Source: Saprospiraceae bacterium
Lineage (GTDB): Bacteria; Bacteroidota; Bacteroidia; Chitinophagales; Saprospiraceae
Length of the DNA stretch: 64,000 nucleotides
Assembly: GCA_016716335.1 (NCBI GenBank)
Contig: JADJWN010000005.1
Location: 186,001-250,000, forward strand
Direction of reading: 5' to 3'
The notes under the pieces are model-generated. The model saw nothing but the letters and a program-made list of their open reading frames with translations, ran no database searches and was not told where the DNA came from. Below are positions 1 through 8,206 of this stretch, in pieces. Within the stretch, counting starts at the first letter, position 1, and each line of letters starts with the position of its first letter. The position numbers and the translations under genes are program-made.

Positions 1-830
1 ACGACTACCGGGGTTCCACTTTGGGATTCAAGTATGATCTGGTATTTATATGCAGCGATATGATTGTACCCAAGGAGATCCGGTATTCCAGAATCATATT
101 TGTGCAGGAAGGAATGACAGATCCGCTTTCGTTCAAATCCAAACTGCTGAGAAAACTCAACATGCCTGCATGGACAACAGGGGATACCTCTCTCAACGGG
201 ACTTCCAATCTTTGTGATATATATTGTGTAGCATCGGACGGTTATGCCCGATTCTTCAGCAGTATGGGTACGGACCGACGCAAGATTGTGGTCACCGGCA
301 TTCCTAACTTTGACAATGCCGCTTCATTTCTTTACAATGATTTTCCCTACCGGGACTATGTACTGGTCTGCACTTCTGATATCCGTGAGACAGCAAGATT
401 TGATGACAGGTTGGCCTTTCTGGATAAATGCAGGCAGATAGCCGGAGACAGGCAGGTTATATTCAAGCTGCATCCCAATGAAAAGGTGCATCGTGCTCAG
501 AAGGAAATCCGTCAGGTTTTCGGCGATGATATCCAGATTTTTGCAAAAGGTAATACAGACCACATGATTGCCAACTGCAGCGAGCTCATTACTCAGTATT
601 CGTCTGTGGTGTATATCGGGCTTGCTTTGGGCAAGAAAGTACATTCTTACTTTCCCATGGATCAGTTGCTTGAAAGAATGCCCTTGCAAAACGGAGGAAC
701 CTCTGCCAAAAGAATAGCCGAAATAGCAAAGAAATTTCTGGAATTCAATGGTACAGGCATCGAACTGCTCAACAGTATGCAATACAAGCCGCTTTTTGAA
801 ACCCAGACTCCGAGGATGATATATGAATAA
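1..830 (+). CDS. Surface-polysaccharide glycosyltransferase-like protein (5' end outside window)
   Basis: The reading frame is open from base 3 without a start, so the first TTG at 21 is probably internal and the gene begins before the window. The visible part looks like the C-terminal half of a GT-B type capsule or polysaccharide transferase: an 'FKLHPNEK' segment followed by 'ELITQYSSVVYIGLALGK', which resembles the sugar-donor-binding loop of CDP-glycerol/polysialic-acid type transferases. Its stop overlaps the start of the SpsF-like gene by 8 bases, which places it in the same operon. Its role as the transferase that uses the sugar made by the downstream enzymes is inferred from context. 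The exact family is uncertain. Confidence 0.6.
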   Translation, partial: DYRGSTLGFKYDLVFICSDMIVPKEIRYSRIIFVQEGMTDPLSFKSKLLRKLNMPAWTTGDTSLNGTSNLCDIYCVASDGYARFFSSMGTDRRKIVVTGIPNFDNAASFLYNDFPYRDYVLVCTSDIRETARFDDRLAFLDKCRQIAGDRQVIFKLHPNEKVHRAQKEIRQVFGDDIQIFAKGNTDHMIANCSELITQYSSVVYIGLALGKKVHSYFPMDQLLERMPLQNGGTSAKRIAEIAKKFLEFNGTGIELLNSMQYKPLFETQTPRMIYE

Positions 831-1617
831 AACCGTTACCATAGTGCAGGCACGCATGTCCTCTACCCGACTGCCGGGCAAAGTGATGCTCCCCATATTG
901 GGAAAATCCCTCCTTGAGCGGATGATGGAAAGACTGTACCGGTCTAAGCTGGCAGGAACCATTGTGGTAGCTACCACCGAAGATGGCGAAGATGATGTCA
1001 TTGCACAGTTATGTGCCGATAATGGCTGGAATTGTTTCAGGGGCGATAAGTATGACCTGTTAGACAGGCATTATCAGGCAGCAAAGCTCTATAATGCCGG
1101 TATTGTACTGAAAATACCTTCAGACTGTCCGCTGATAGATCACCGGATTGTTGACGAAGTAATAAAATATTTTCTAGACCATGATTGCGATTTTGTGAGC
1201 AATCTGCATCCTGCGACCTATCCTGATGGCAATGATGTAGAGGTGATGACCTTCGAAGCATTGGAGAAAGCATGGAGAGAAGCCACCAGAGACTTCGAAC
1301 GGGAACACACTACCCCGTATATCTGGGAACATCCCGAAAAATTCAGTACAGGAAATTTTGTGTGGCCTTCCGGCAGAGACTGGTCTATGTCTCACCGCTT
1401 TACCATAGACTATCCGGAAGATTATGCATTCATAAAAGCTGTATTTGAGGCGCTCTATCCTGATAACCCGGATTTTTCCTTAGAGGATATTCTGGATCTG
1501 CTGGGACAACGGCCTGACATTTATCAGATCAATGCCGCTTATGCCGGTGTCAATTGGTACAGACATCATCTGGAGGAACTGCATACGATCGATCATTCGC
1601 AAACCAAAATGATATAA
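823..1617 (+). CDS. SpsF-like cytidylyltransferase
   Basis: The 264-residue protein begins with 'TIVQARMSSTRLPGKVM', the nucleotide-binding signature of the SpsF/NeuA-like cytidylyltransferase family (residues about 5-21). It continues with 'LKIPSDCPLIDHRIVDEVI', which carries the acidic metal-binding region. Proteins of this family usually activate an acidic sugar, often as a CMP derivative, for surface polysaccharides. It overlaps the upstream glycosyltransferase gene by 8 bases and lies 7 bases before the transketolase pair, so it is in the middle of a sugar operon. The substrate cannot be read from the sequence. A link to the product of the NeuB-type synthase at 5685 is an inference. Confidence 0.85.
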   Translation: MNKTVTIVQARMSSTRLPGKVMLPILGKSLLERMMERLYRSKLAGTIVVATTEDGEDDVIAQLCADNGWNCFRGDKYDLLDRHYQAAKLYNAGIVLKIPSDCPLIDHRIVDEVIKYFLDHDCDFVSNLHPATYPDGNDVEVMTFEALEKAWREATRDFEREHTTPYIWEHPEKFSTGNFVWPSGRDWSMSHRFTIDYPEDYAFIKAVFEALYPDNPDFSLEDILDLLGQRPDIYQINAAYAGVNWYRHHLEELHTIDHSQTKMI

Positions 1618-1624
1618 CCTTTTC

Positions 1625-2482
1625 ATGACGACAGAAAAAATACAATTTTTACAGCAGACCGCTCTAAAAGTAAGACATCACATCATCAATATGAGTACGG
1701 ACGGCGGGTGTTTTATCGGTGCTTCGCTTTCGTGTGCAGATATTATGGTTTATCTGTATTTTGAATATCTGAATCTGACCCCTGAGCAGCTGAATCATCC
1801 CGAAAGAGATTATGTTTTGCTGTCCAAAGGGCATGATGTGCCGGCGCTTTACGGCACTTTTGCGGAGCTGGGCTGGATTGAAAAAGATAGACTCAAAAAC
1901 CATCTCAGTACGAGAGACCACATATACTGGCATCCCAACAGAAATATTCCGGGTATAGAATTTCATTCCGGATCGCTGGGTCATGTACCCGCAGTAGGAC
2001 TCGGCATTGCCATGGATTGCAAAATGAAAAAAATGAGCAATAAAGTCATAGTAATTACCGGTGACGGAGAGCTCAATGAAGGCTCTGTGTGGGAAACCCT
2101 GCTGGTAGCATCTGCCTACAAAATGAACAATTTTACCCTCATAGTGGACAGAAATGCCTTTCAGGCCAACATGGCTACCGAAGATCTGATTCCTCTGGAG
2201 CCGCTTGCAGAGAAGTTCGAATCATTCGGCTGTGCGGTCAGGCGGGTGGATGGCCATGACTTTACGGCTATGGATGAGGCATTCAGAGCACTGCCTTTTT
2301 CGGCGGATAAGCCCAATGTCATCATCTGTGACACTGTGAGAGGGAAAGGATTGCCAAGCATTGAAAAAAGGGCAGACCGATGGTTTGTCAATTTCAGTCA
2401 CGACGAAATAGCAGGCCTGCATCTGGAACTGGAAGGTAAAGGCAGTGCAGGATTACATTCAGAAACATTAACCGTAAGATAA
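1625..2482 (+). CDS. Transketolase, N-terminal subunit
   Basis: This 285-residue protein is the thiamine-pyrophosphate (TPP) binding half of a two-subunit transketolase. The TPP motif is visible as 'ITGDGELNEGSVWETL' followed about 25 residues later by the Asn of 'LIVDRN'. An 'HDVPALYGTFAELG' segment near residue 70 matches the usual His-containing substrate loop. Its stop codon overlaps the start of the C-terminal subunit by one base (TAATG), so the two are translationally coupled. Split transketolases in polysaccharide loci transfer two-carbon ketol units to make unusual sugars rather than serving the pentose phosphate pathway. That role here is inferred from the neighbours. Confidence 0.9.
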   Translation: MTTEKIQFLQQTALKVRHHIINMSTDGGCFIGASLSCADIMVYLYFEYLNLTPEQLNHPERDYVLLSKGHDVPALYGTFAELGWIEKDRLKNHLSTRDHIYWHPNRNIPGIEFHSGSLGHVPAVGLGIAMDCKMKKMSNKVIVITGDGELNEGSVWETLLVASAYKMNNFTLIVDRNAFQANMATEDLIPLEPLAEKFESFGCAVRRVDGHDFTAMDEAFRALPFSADKPNVIICDTVRGKGLPSIEKRADRWFVNFSHDEIAGLHLELEGKGSAGLHSETLTVR

Positions 2483-3411
2483 TGGGATATCAGGATATCA
2501 TCAGACAACTGGCACTCGAAGACGAAAGAATCGTGGTCATGACAGCTGAAAACCGGGCTGTAATCAGAGAATTGCCGCAGGTTTTGGGAGACCGCTTCAT
2601 TGACGTGGGTATCACCGAGCAAACTATGATCGGTATGGCTGCAGGCCTTGCTTTGAGAGGCAGGATACCGGTTTGCCATGCACTTACTACCTTTCTGATT
2701 ATGCGTGCCTTCGAATTTATCCGCACAGATGTAGGCATACCGGCGCTTCCGGTAAAACTCAGCGGGTTTATCCCCGGATTTTTGTCAGATGCCAATGGTC
2801 CTACCCATCAGGCACTGGAAGACATTAGTCTCATGCGTGGCATACCTAATATGGAAGTCTATTGTCCGGCAGACGAAGAGGATATGTGCGGAATGCTCCG
2901 GGATGTATGGACTATTGACAAGCCATCCTATATCCGTCTGGTTACTAAGGCTACAGGTTTCAGGCACTCAGCATTCGAAAGAGGTAAAGCAGAGGTCATC
3001 AGTGTGGGAGAAGATATCAATATCATGGTGGCCGGTTTTCTCTTCGGAGAAGCGCTGAAAGCCTATGAGATTCTGAGCAGAATGGGATATTCGGTAGGAT
3101 TGATCAATATGCGTTCATTGAAACCTGTGGATGAATCCATCATTGTGAGCCTGGCGCAGACAAATAGTCTGTTGGTCACAGTCGAAGATCATTTTATCAC
3201 AGGTGGATTGTACAGTATAGTGGCCGAGACCCTGCTGAAGCACCGCATGACTGCCGCTGTACATCCGTTTGCTATGAAGGATAAATGGTTCAGACCTGCT
3301 CTTCTTGAAGATGTACTGAGGTATGAAGGCTTCAAAGGCGATCAGATCGCACAAAACATTCATGAAGTATTACAAAATGAAAACAGATATGCCGAATTGG
3401 GTACGATTTAA
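2482..3411 (+). CDS. Transketolase, C-terminal subunit
   Basis: This 309-residue protein is the partner of the preceding gene. It has the pyrimidine-binding domain with the catalytic Glu in 'FIDVGITEQTMIGMAAGLA' (about residues 38-56), then the transketolase C-terminal domain ('TVEDHFITGGLYSIVAETLL'). Together with the N subunit it would form one TPP-dependent active site at the subunit interface. The 3' end overlaps the start region of the aminotransferase gene, consistent with one transcript. Acetoin or 1-deoxyxylulose-5-phosphate synthase-like activity cannot be excluded from sequence alone, but the pair is too short for DXS. Confidence 0.9.
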   Translation: MGYQDIIRQLALEDERIVVMTAENRAVIRELPQVLGDRFIDVGITEQTMIGMAAGLALRGRIPVCHALTTFLIMRAFEFIRTDVGIPALPVKLSGFIPGFLSDANGPTHQALEDISLMRGIPNMEVYCPADEEDMCGMLRDVWTIDKPSYIRLVTKATGFRHSAFERGKAEVISVGEDINIMVAGFLFGEALKAYEILSRMGYSVGLINMRSLKPVDESIIVSLAQTNSLLVTVEDHFITGGLYSIVAETLLKHRMTAAVHPFAMKDKWFRPALLEDVLRYEGFKGDQIAQNIHEVLQNENRYAELGTI

Positions 3412-4702
3412 TGAAGATTATCCGGATATTTCAAAGTCACTGGAATTATTGGCGAAAGCCCGTAAAATCATGCATCCTGTGTCACAGACACTGGCCAAAG
3501 CACCCGGACAGTTCAGCGAAGGAGTATGTCCGGTATTTGTAGAGTCTGCCAAAGGAAACCGGATCACGGATGTAGATGGCAATGAGTATCTGGATTATTA
3601 TGCAGCTATTGGGCCCATTTCATTGGGCTATGCTTATCCAAAGGTGGACGAAGCCATCATAAAACAGTTGAGCAAGGGCATCACCTTTTCACTGATGCAC
3701 AGGCTGGAATACGAAATCTGTGCCCTGCTGCACGAGATTATTCCCAATGCAGAGAGTGTAAGAATCAGCAAAAGCGGTGCAGATGTGTGCAGCGCCGCGA
3801 TCAGGGTGGCGAGGGCATTTACAGGAAGGAACAAAGTGTTGTGTTGCGGATATCACGGATGGCACGACTGGTATATAGCCACTACCACACGTAACTACGG
3901 CATACCGGATGCTACGACCGCACTGACTCAGACTTTCAAATACAATGATCTGGAGGATCTGAAGTTTAAACTCACCAAAGATACGGCTGCGGTAATTATG
4001 GAGCCCTTCATATTTGATGAGCCGGACACCGGATATCTCGAAGCAGTCAAGGAGCTTTGCAGGGAAAACGGCACGCTGCTCATTTTTGATGAAATGTGGA
4101 CAGGATTCAGGATAGCAGTAGGGGGAGCACAGTCATACTTCGGGGTGATACCTGATCTGGCGGTGTACAGTAAAGCAGTGGCTAATGGAATGCCGATTGC
4201 CTTTCTTACCGGCAGAGATGATGTGATGCAGTGGTTTGAAAAAGATGTGTTCTTCTTTACCACTTTTGGTGGCGAAGCTCTGTCTATTGCCGCTGCCATA
4301 GCTACTATTGAGGAGCTCATTGATAAAAATGTGCCGGAAGAACTGGCCCGTACCGGAGGCAATCTCAAAGCGGGACTGAATGATCTGATAGAAAAACATG
4401 GATTGTCGGATTTTCTCCATTGTCATGGCTATCCATGCAGGACCATTCTCAATCTCAAATCTACCGTTGCTCAGCCATTGCACATGTACGCTTACATACA
4501 GCAGGAGCTGCTTAAATGCGGTATCCTTTGGAGCAAGTTTCACAATATGACCTATGCGTTCACCGACATGGATATAGAATATACCCTCAAGGCTTACGAC
4601 CATATACTGCCGATGATCAGGCAACGGCTGGATCAGAACGATGTGGAAAAACAGCTTAAGGGCAAACCTATGGATGTGGTATTCAGACCTGTAAAAACCT
4701 GA
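3377..4702 (+). CDS. Class III PLP-dependent aminotransferase (glutamate-1-semialdehyde aminotransferase type)
   Basis: A PLP enzyme of the class III family. 'FDEMWTGFRIAVGGAQ' carries the Asp that contacts the pyridine nitrogen, and 'DLAVYSKAVANGMPIA' has the Lys that forms the Schiff base. An open frame extends up to 3323, but the family normally starts close to 'MKTDMPNW', so ATG 3377 (or 3389) is preferred; both overlap the transketolase gene. In this operon the enzyme probably aminates a sugar keto or aldehyde group rather than making aminolevulinate. Some members also work as aminomutases. It is followed after 3 bases by the SDR gene. The substrate is unknown. Confidence 0.85.
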   Translation: MKTDMPNWVRFNEDYPDISKSLELLAKARKIMHPVSQTLAKAPGQFSEGVCPVFVESAKGNRITDVDGNEYLDYYAAIGPISLGYAYPKVDEAIIKQLSKGITFSLMHRLEYEICALLHEIIPNAESVRISKSGADVCSAAIRVARAFTGRNKVLCCGYHGWHDWYIATTTRNYGIPDATTALTQTFKYNDLEDLKFKLTKDTAAVIMEPFIFDEPDTGYLEAVKELCRENGTLLIFDEMWTGFRIAVGGAQSYFGVIPDLAVYSKAVANGMPIAFLTGRDDVMQWFEKDVFFFTTFGGEALSIAAAIATIEELIDKNVPEELARTGGNLKAGLNDLIEKHGLSDFLHCHGYPCRTILNLKSTVAQPLHMYAYIQQELLKCGILWSKFHNMTYAFTDMDIEYTLKAYDHILPMIRQRLDQNDVEKQLKGKPMDVVFRPVKT

Positions 4703-4705
4703 CCC

Positions 4706-5508
4706 ATGGACGTGAAAACTTTGTTTACGCTTGACAAAAAAGTGGCCATCGTGACAGGTGCCAATGGACTCATAGGTCGGAGGCATGTGGAAGCGCTGTC
4801 TGAGGCAGGGGCTACAGTGATAGCCTGTGACATACAAGCAACATCGGCAATTGGCTCAATCGATCAGAATGTTCATTACTTCAGACTTGATGTCACGGAT
4901 AAGGCCAATCTTGAGATGGTCAGAGATGAAATCCTGAAGAATTGGGGCAGGATAGACATATTGGTCAATAATGCGGCGGTCAACGATATGTTTGAAAATC
5001 CGGAGCTGGCAGCGACACAATCCATGTTTGAAAATTATCCGCTGGAAATGTGGGACAGGTCGTGGAAGGTCAATGTGACGGGGGTTTTTCTGTGTTCGCA
5101 GGTATTCGGGAGTGTGATGGCAGAGCAGGGTGGAGGGTCTGTAATCAACGTGGCATCCACTTATGGTATGGTAGGTCCCGACCAGAGCATTTACATCAAT
5201 CCGGCAGGTGAGCAGGTATTTTATAAATCAGTAGCTTATCCGGCTACCAAAGGTGCGGTCATCAATTTTACCCGATTTCTGGCTTCCTACTGGGGTAAGA
5301 AAGGGTCAGAGTCAATACCCTGTCTCCCGGAGGTGTGGAGAATGGTCAGGATCACTGGTTTATAGAGAATTATGCTTCCCGTACCTGCCTGGGCAGAATG
5401 GGAAAAGCGAATGATTATAAAGGTGCTTTGATTTTTCTGGCATCAGATGCATCGGCTTATATGACCGGTGCCAATCTGGTAGTGGATGGAGGATGGACAG
5501 CCATGTAA
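4706..5508 (+). CDS. Short-chain dehydrogenase/reductase, frameshifted
   Basis: An NAD(P)-dependent SDR. 'VTGANGLIGRRHVEAL' is the cofactor-binding loop, 'LVNNAAV' follows, and the Ser of 'NVASTYG' and the 'YPATK' motif form the active site. The frame of the start codon breaks at about 5303-5306 (reading GKKGSESIP and stopping at 5365). One missing base there restores the canonical 'GIRVNTLSPGGVENG', and the other frame then continues to 'ANLVVDGGWTAM' with TAA at 5506-5508. The repaired protein has about 267 residues, normal for the family. It probably oxidises or reduces a sugar carbon for the pathway. A sequencing deletion is more likely than real loss, because both halves are well conserved. 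Confidence 0.82.
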
Positions 5509-5604
5509 CATTATATAACACAGAAACGATGAACACTCGAATCCGCCGCCGGCGGAAATACTCGAACACTGAAACGATGAATGATTCGAACTGAACACCA
5601 AACG

Positions 5605-5646
5605 CCGAACACCGAATACCGAAAACCGAACACCGAAAACCGAAAA
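5605..5646. repeat. Six tandem 7-bp units, CCGAANA
   Basis: Between the SDR and the NeuB-type gene, six consecutive heptamers read CCGAACA, CCGAATA, CCGAAAA, CCGAACA, CCGAAAA, CCGAAAA. Just upstream, at 5546-5555, is a perfect 10-bp palindrome CCGCCGGCGG, and GAAACGATGAA occurs twice within 60 bases. No open reading frame explains the periodicity. It could be a slippage-prone spacer or a protein-binding array. Confidence 0.8.
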
Positions 5647-5684
5647 TTTATAACTGATAACTGTAAAACTTATAACTTAATAAC

Positions 5685-6584
5685 ATGAATACAATCACTT
5701 TAAAAAACGGAAGGAAAATCGGCCCCGGAGAGCCGTGTTTTATTATTGCTGAGATAGGTATCAACCACAACGGAGACCTCGGCATTGCCAAAAGACTTAT
5801 CGAAGAAGCAGCAGCAGCCGGATGCGATGCAGTAAAATTTCAGAAGAGAACTCCTGAAATCTGTACCCCCAGGGATGAATGGGACAGAATGCGGGATACT
5901 CCATGGGGCAGAATGCGGTATATAGATTACCGGTACAAGGTAGAGTTTGGAGTAGCAGAATATGCGGAGATAGACCGATTTGCCCGTGAGAAGGGTATAG
6001 TATGGTTTGCCTCCTGCTGGGATCAGGAATCTGTGGATTTTCTGGAACAGTTTGATCCGATGCTGTACAAAGCTGCCTCTGCTTCACTGACCGACATCGA
6101 GCTTTTGAATAAGAAGAAAAACACCGGTAAGCCATTGATCATCTCTACCGGAATGTCCACTCAGCACCAGATTGATTTTGCAGTAGAAGCCATAGGTCAG
6201 GACAATCTCCTGATAGCACACAGTACTTCGGCATATCCATGTCCTGCAGAGGAGCTCAATCTGAAAATGATTCATACCCTGCAGGAGAAGTTTCCGGGTG
6301 TACCGATCGGATATTCCGGCCATGAGACCGGCCTTGCCACCACTTATGCAGCTGTCGCTATGGGTGCCTGTTTTGTGGAGCGTCATTATACCCTGGACCG
6401 TGCCATGTGGGGATCGGATCAGGCGGCTTCAGTCGAGATTGAGGGCATGCGCAGAATGGTAAGAGATATCAGAGATATCGAGAAGGCCATGGGCAACGGT
6501 ATCAAGCAGGTGTATGAAAGTGAGATGGGTGCCATGAAAAAATTGAGAAAGTTTAAGGACTTTGATCTGATCAGCTCCAATTAA
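5685..6584 (+). CDS. NeuB-type nonulosonic acid synthase lacking the SAF domain
   Basis: A 299-residue TIM-barrel synthase of the NeuB family, which condenses phosphoenolpyruvate with an aldose to give a 3-deoxy ulosonic acid. Signatures are 'FIIAEIGINHNGDLG' near the N terminus, 'CDAVKFQKR', 'YSGHETGLATTYAAVAMGA' and 'ERHYTLDRAMWGSDQAAS'. NeuB proteins are usually about 340 residues and end with an antifreeze-like SAF domain that closes the active site of the dimer partner. This one ends right after the barrel. Together with the SpsF-like cytidylyltransferase it suggests that an acidic C8 or C9 sugar is made and activated. The aldose acceptor is unknown. It starts 176 bases after the SDR, behind a short repeat array. 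Confidence 0.88.
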   Translation: MNTITLKNGRKIGPGEPCFIIAEIGINHNGDLGIAKRLIEEAAAAGCDAVKFQKRTPEICTPRDEWDRMRDTPWGRMRYIDYRYKVEFGVAEYAEIDRFAREKGIVWFASCWDQESVDFLEQFDPMLYKAASASLTDIELLNKKKNTGKPLIISTGMSTQHQIDFAVEAIGQDNLLIAHSTSAYPCPAEELNLKMIHTLQEKFPGVPIGYSGHETGLATTYAAVAMGACFVERHYTLDRAMWGSDQAASVEIEGMRRMVRDIRDIEKAMGNGIKQVYESEMGAMKKLRKFKDFDLISSN

Positions 6585-6603
6585 TCAAAGGCCGGTAGTA
6601 AGC

Positions 6604-7686
6604 ATGGAGTTTTTAAGGTCAGTAGATCCGGGCACCATCGAGTGGGTCGGTGGATATATTCTGATCGCTTTTGTCTTATTTTTTATAGTACTGGAGCGAC
6701 TCTTCCCATATACCCGTGGGCAAAAGATCTTCAGGAAAGGCTTCTGGATGGACCTGGTGTGGTACACACTTATCCAAAGCTATGTCCTGAAAATTCTGAT
6801 TTTCGATTATATCATTGCACCTTTAAAACAGCAGCTGAACCCGGGAGATACGGGTCTGATCAGTCATTGGCCTCTCTGGGCATTGTGGTTGTTTTTTCTG
6901 GTGACGCATGATTTTTATATCTATTGGTTTCACCGTTGGCAACACCATAGCCGCATACTCTGGCGTACCCATGAGGCGCACCACAGTGTCCGTAATGTGG
7001 ACTGGCTGGCAGGATCCAGATCGCATGCCATCGAAATTCTGATCAATCAAACCATCGAATTTCTGCCTATATTTCTCCTTCTGGATGTAAAAACTGCTGC
7101 GGTCATTGTGCCGATCAAAGCCCTCACTGATGCAGTGTGGGGTATGTGGATACATGCCAATATTGATGCAAAGACCGGCAGGCTGCAGTACATCATCAAT
7201 GGGCCCGAAATGCATCAATGGCATCATGCCAATCACAAGGAAGTCTTTTATGCCAACTATGCGACCAAGTTTGCTTTCTTTGACTGGATATTCGGTACTG
7301 CTTTTTTGCCCGGGCTCAAGCCCTTCAGATGGCCGGTGCTGAAACCGCTCTCTTTCGGTCTGCCTTATGCCTATCCGCAGGATTTTTTCAGTCAGTCTGT
7401 GTTCGCTTTTTTCAGATTTGATTTCAAATCGCTTTCAAGAAGTCGGATTTACCGTCTTATGCAGAATGCCAGAGCTTTAATTATCCGTAAGTTGTTTCCA
7501 AAATCATGGCAATCTCAATTGATGGATGAGGATAATCCTGCCTACCGGATTGATGAAGTAGTAAAAAGCTGCCCGGAGTGCGGACATACGATGAAACATT
7601 ATTATGACCAAACCCACATGGAGTGGGTATGCGAAAACTGCCTCAAGGCTGGAGCGGCTGAATTAGTCAAATTTGGTATAGGATGA
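6604..7686 (+). CDS. Sterol desaturase/fatty acid hydroxylase family membrane protein with C-terminal zinc ribbon
   Basis: An integral membrane di-iron enzyme of the fatty acid hydroxylase superfamily. The three His clusters are visible: 'HDFYIYWFHRWQHH' (from about residue 102), 'RTHEAHHS' (about 123) and 'HQWHHANH' (about 204), with hydrophobic spans before and between them. An unusual C-terminal extension holds Cys323/Cys326 and Cys343/Cys346 in CPEC and CENC pairs, a likely zinc ribbon. It sits 19 bases after the NeuB-type gene and overlaps the SMR gene, so it belongs to the sugar operon. Its substrate could be a lipid carrier or acyl chain; this is inference. Confidence 0.85.
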   Translation: MEFLRSVDPGTIEWVGGYILIAFVLFFIVLERLFPYTRGQKIFRKGFWMDLVWYTLIQSYVLKILIFDYIIAPLKQQLNPGDTGLISHWPLWALWLFFLVTHDFYIYWFHRWQHHSRILWRTHEAHHSVRNVDWLAGSRSHAIEILINQTIEFLPIFLLLDVKTAAVIVPIKALTDAVWGMWIHANIDAKTGRLQYIINGPEMHQWHHANHKEVFYANYATKFAFFDWIFGTAFLPGLKPFRWPVLKPLSFGLPYAYPQDFFSQSVFAFFRFDFKSLSRSRIYRLMQNARALIIRKLFPKSWQSQLMDEDNPAYRIDEVVKSCPECGHTMKHYYDQTHMEWVCENCLKAGAAELVKFGIG

Positions 7687-8057
7687 TGCACCTTGGATGG
7701 ATATATCTTCTGATCGCATCAATCATGGAGATGGCATGGATGATATCGTTGAAGTATCTGGATTTCAAGGCTATCAAACATATCCATTGGAGTATTTTTT
7801 TTCAGAATAAAACCGGCATCATTACTTTAGTGCCCCTAATTGCCTACATAATATTTGGTTTGGGAAATGTAGTTTTTTTCTCGGCAGCTACCAAGACAAT
7901 TGCCTTATCCACCGCATTTGCCGTATGGTTGGGAGTGGCACTGGTAGGTACGGTGCTGATTGACATTCTGTATTTTAAAGAGTCCTATTCTTTGCTGCAA
8001 TTATTATTCATGAGCATGATTATCATGGGTGTGGTAGGACTGAAGGCACTTGGATGA
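7683..8057 (+). CDS. Small multidrug resistance (SMR) family membrane protein
   Basis: A 124-residue four-helix membrane protein. The first helix contains Glu16 in 'LLIASIMEMAWMISLKY', equivalent to the essential proton/substrate-binding Glu14 of EmrE, and 'STAFAVWLGVALVGTVL' matches the second conserved helix. A loop of about 20 residues between helices 1 and 2 is longer than in EmrE. The start overlaps the stop of the hydroxylase gene. As the last gene of the surface-sugar operon it may move a sugar-lipid intermediate, as ArnE/F-like SMR relatives do, or act as a guanidinium/drug exporter. The sequence does not decide between these. Confidence 0.8.
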   Translation: MMHLGWIYLLIASIMEMAWMISLKYLDFKAIKHIHWSIFFQNKTGIITLVPLIAYIIFGLGNVVFFSAATKTIALSTAFAVWLGVALVGTVLIDILYFKESYSLLQLLFMSMIIMGVVGLKALG

Positions 8058-8206
8058 TGGGTCATAGGTAATGGAACACCGAAGTTTTGCTTTTGAATCA
8101 TTATATATCTTTAGAGCCGTTTCAAATTAATTTTTACAAAAAGCTGATTGTAAAATTAGACGGAGAAGGATTTGATTCATCAGTAAATGGCTTCCAATGA
8201 TTATCT

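Noticed and set aside
324..1001. 225-residue open frame opposite the glycosyltransferase and SpsF genes
   Set aside because: Crosses two conserved sense genes and has no recognisable features.
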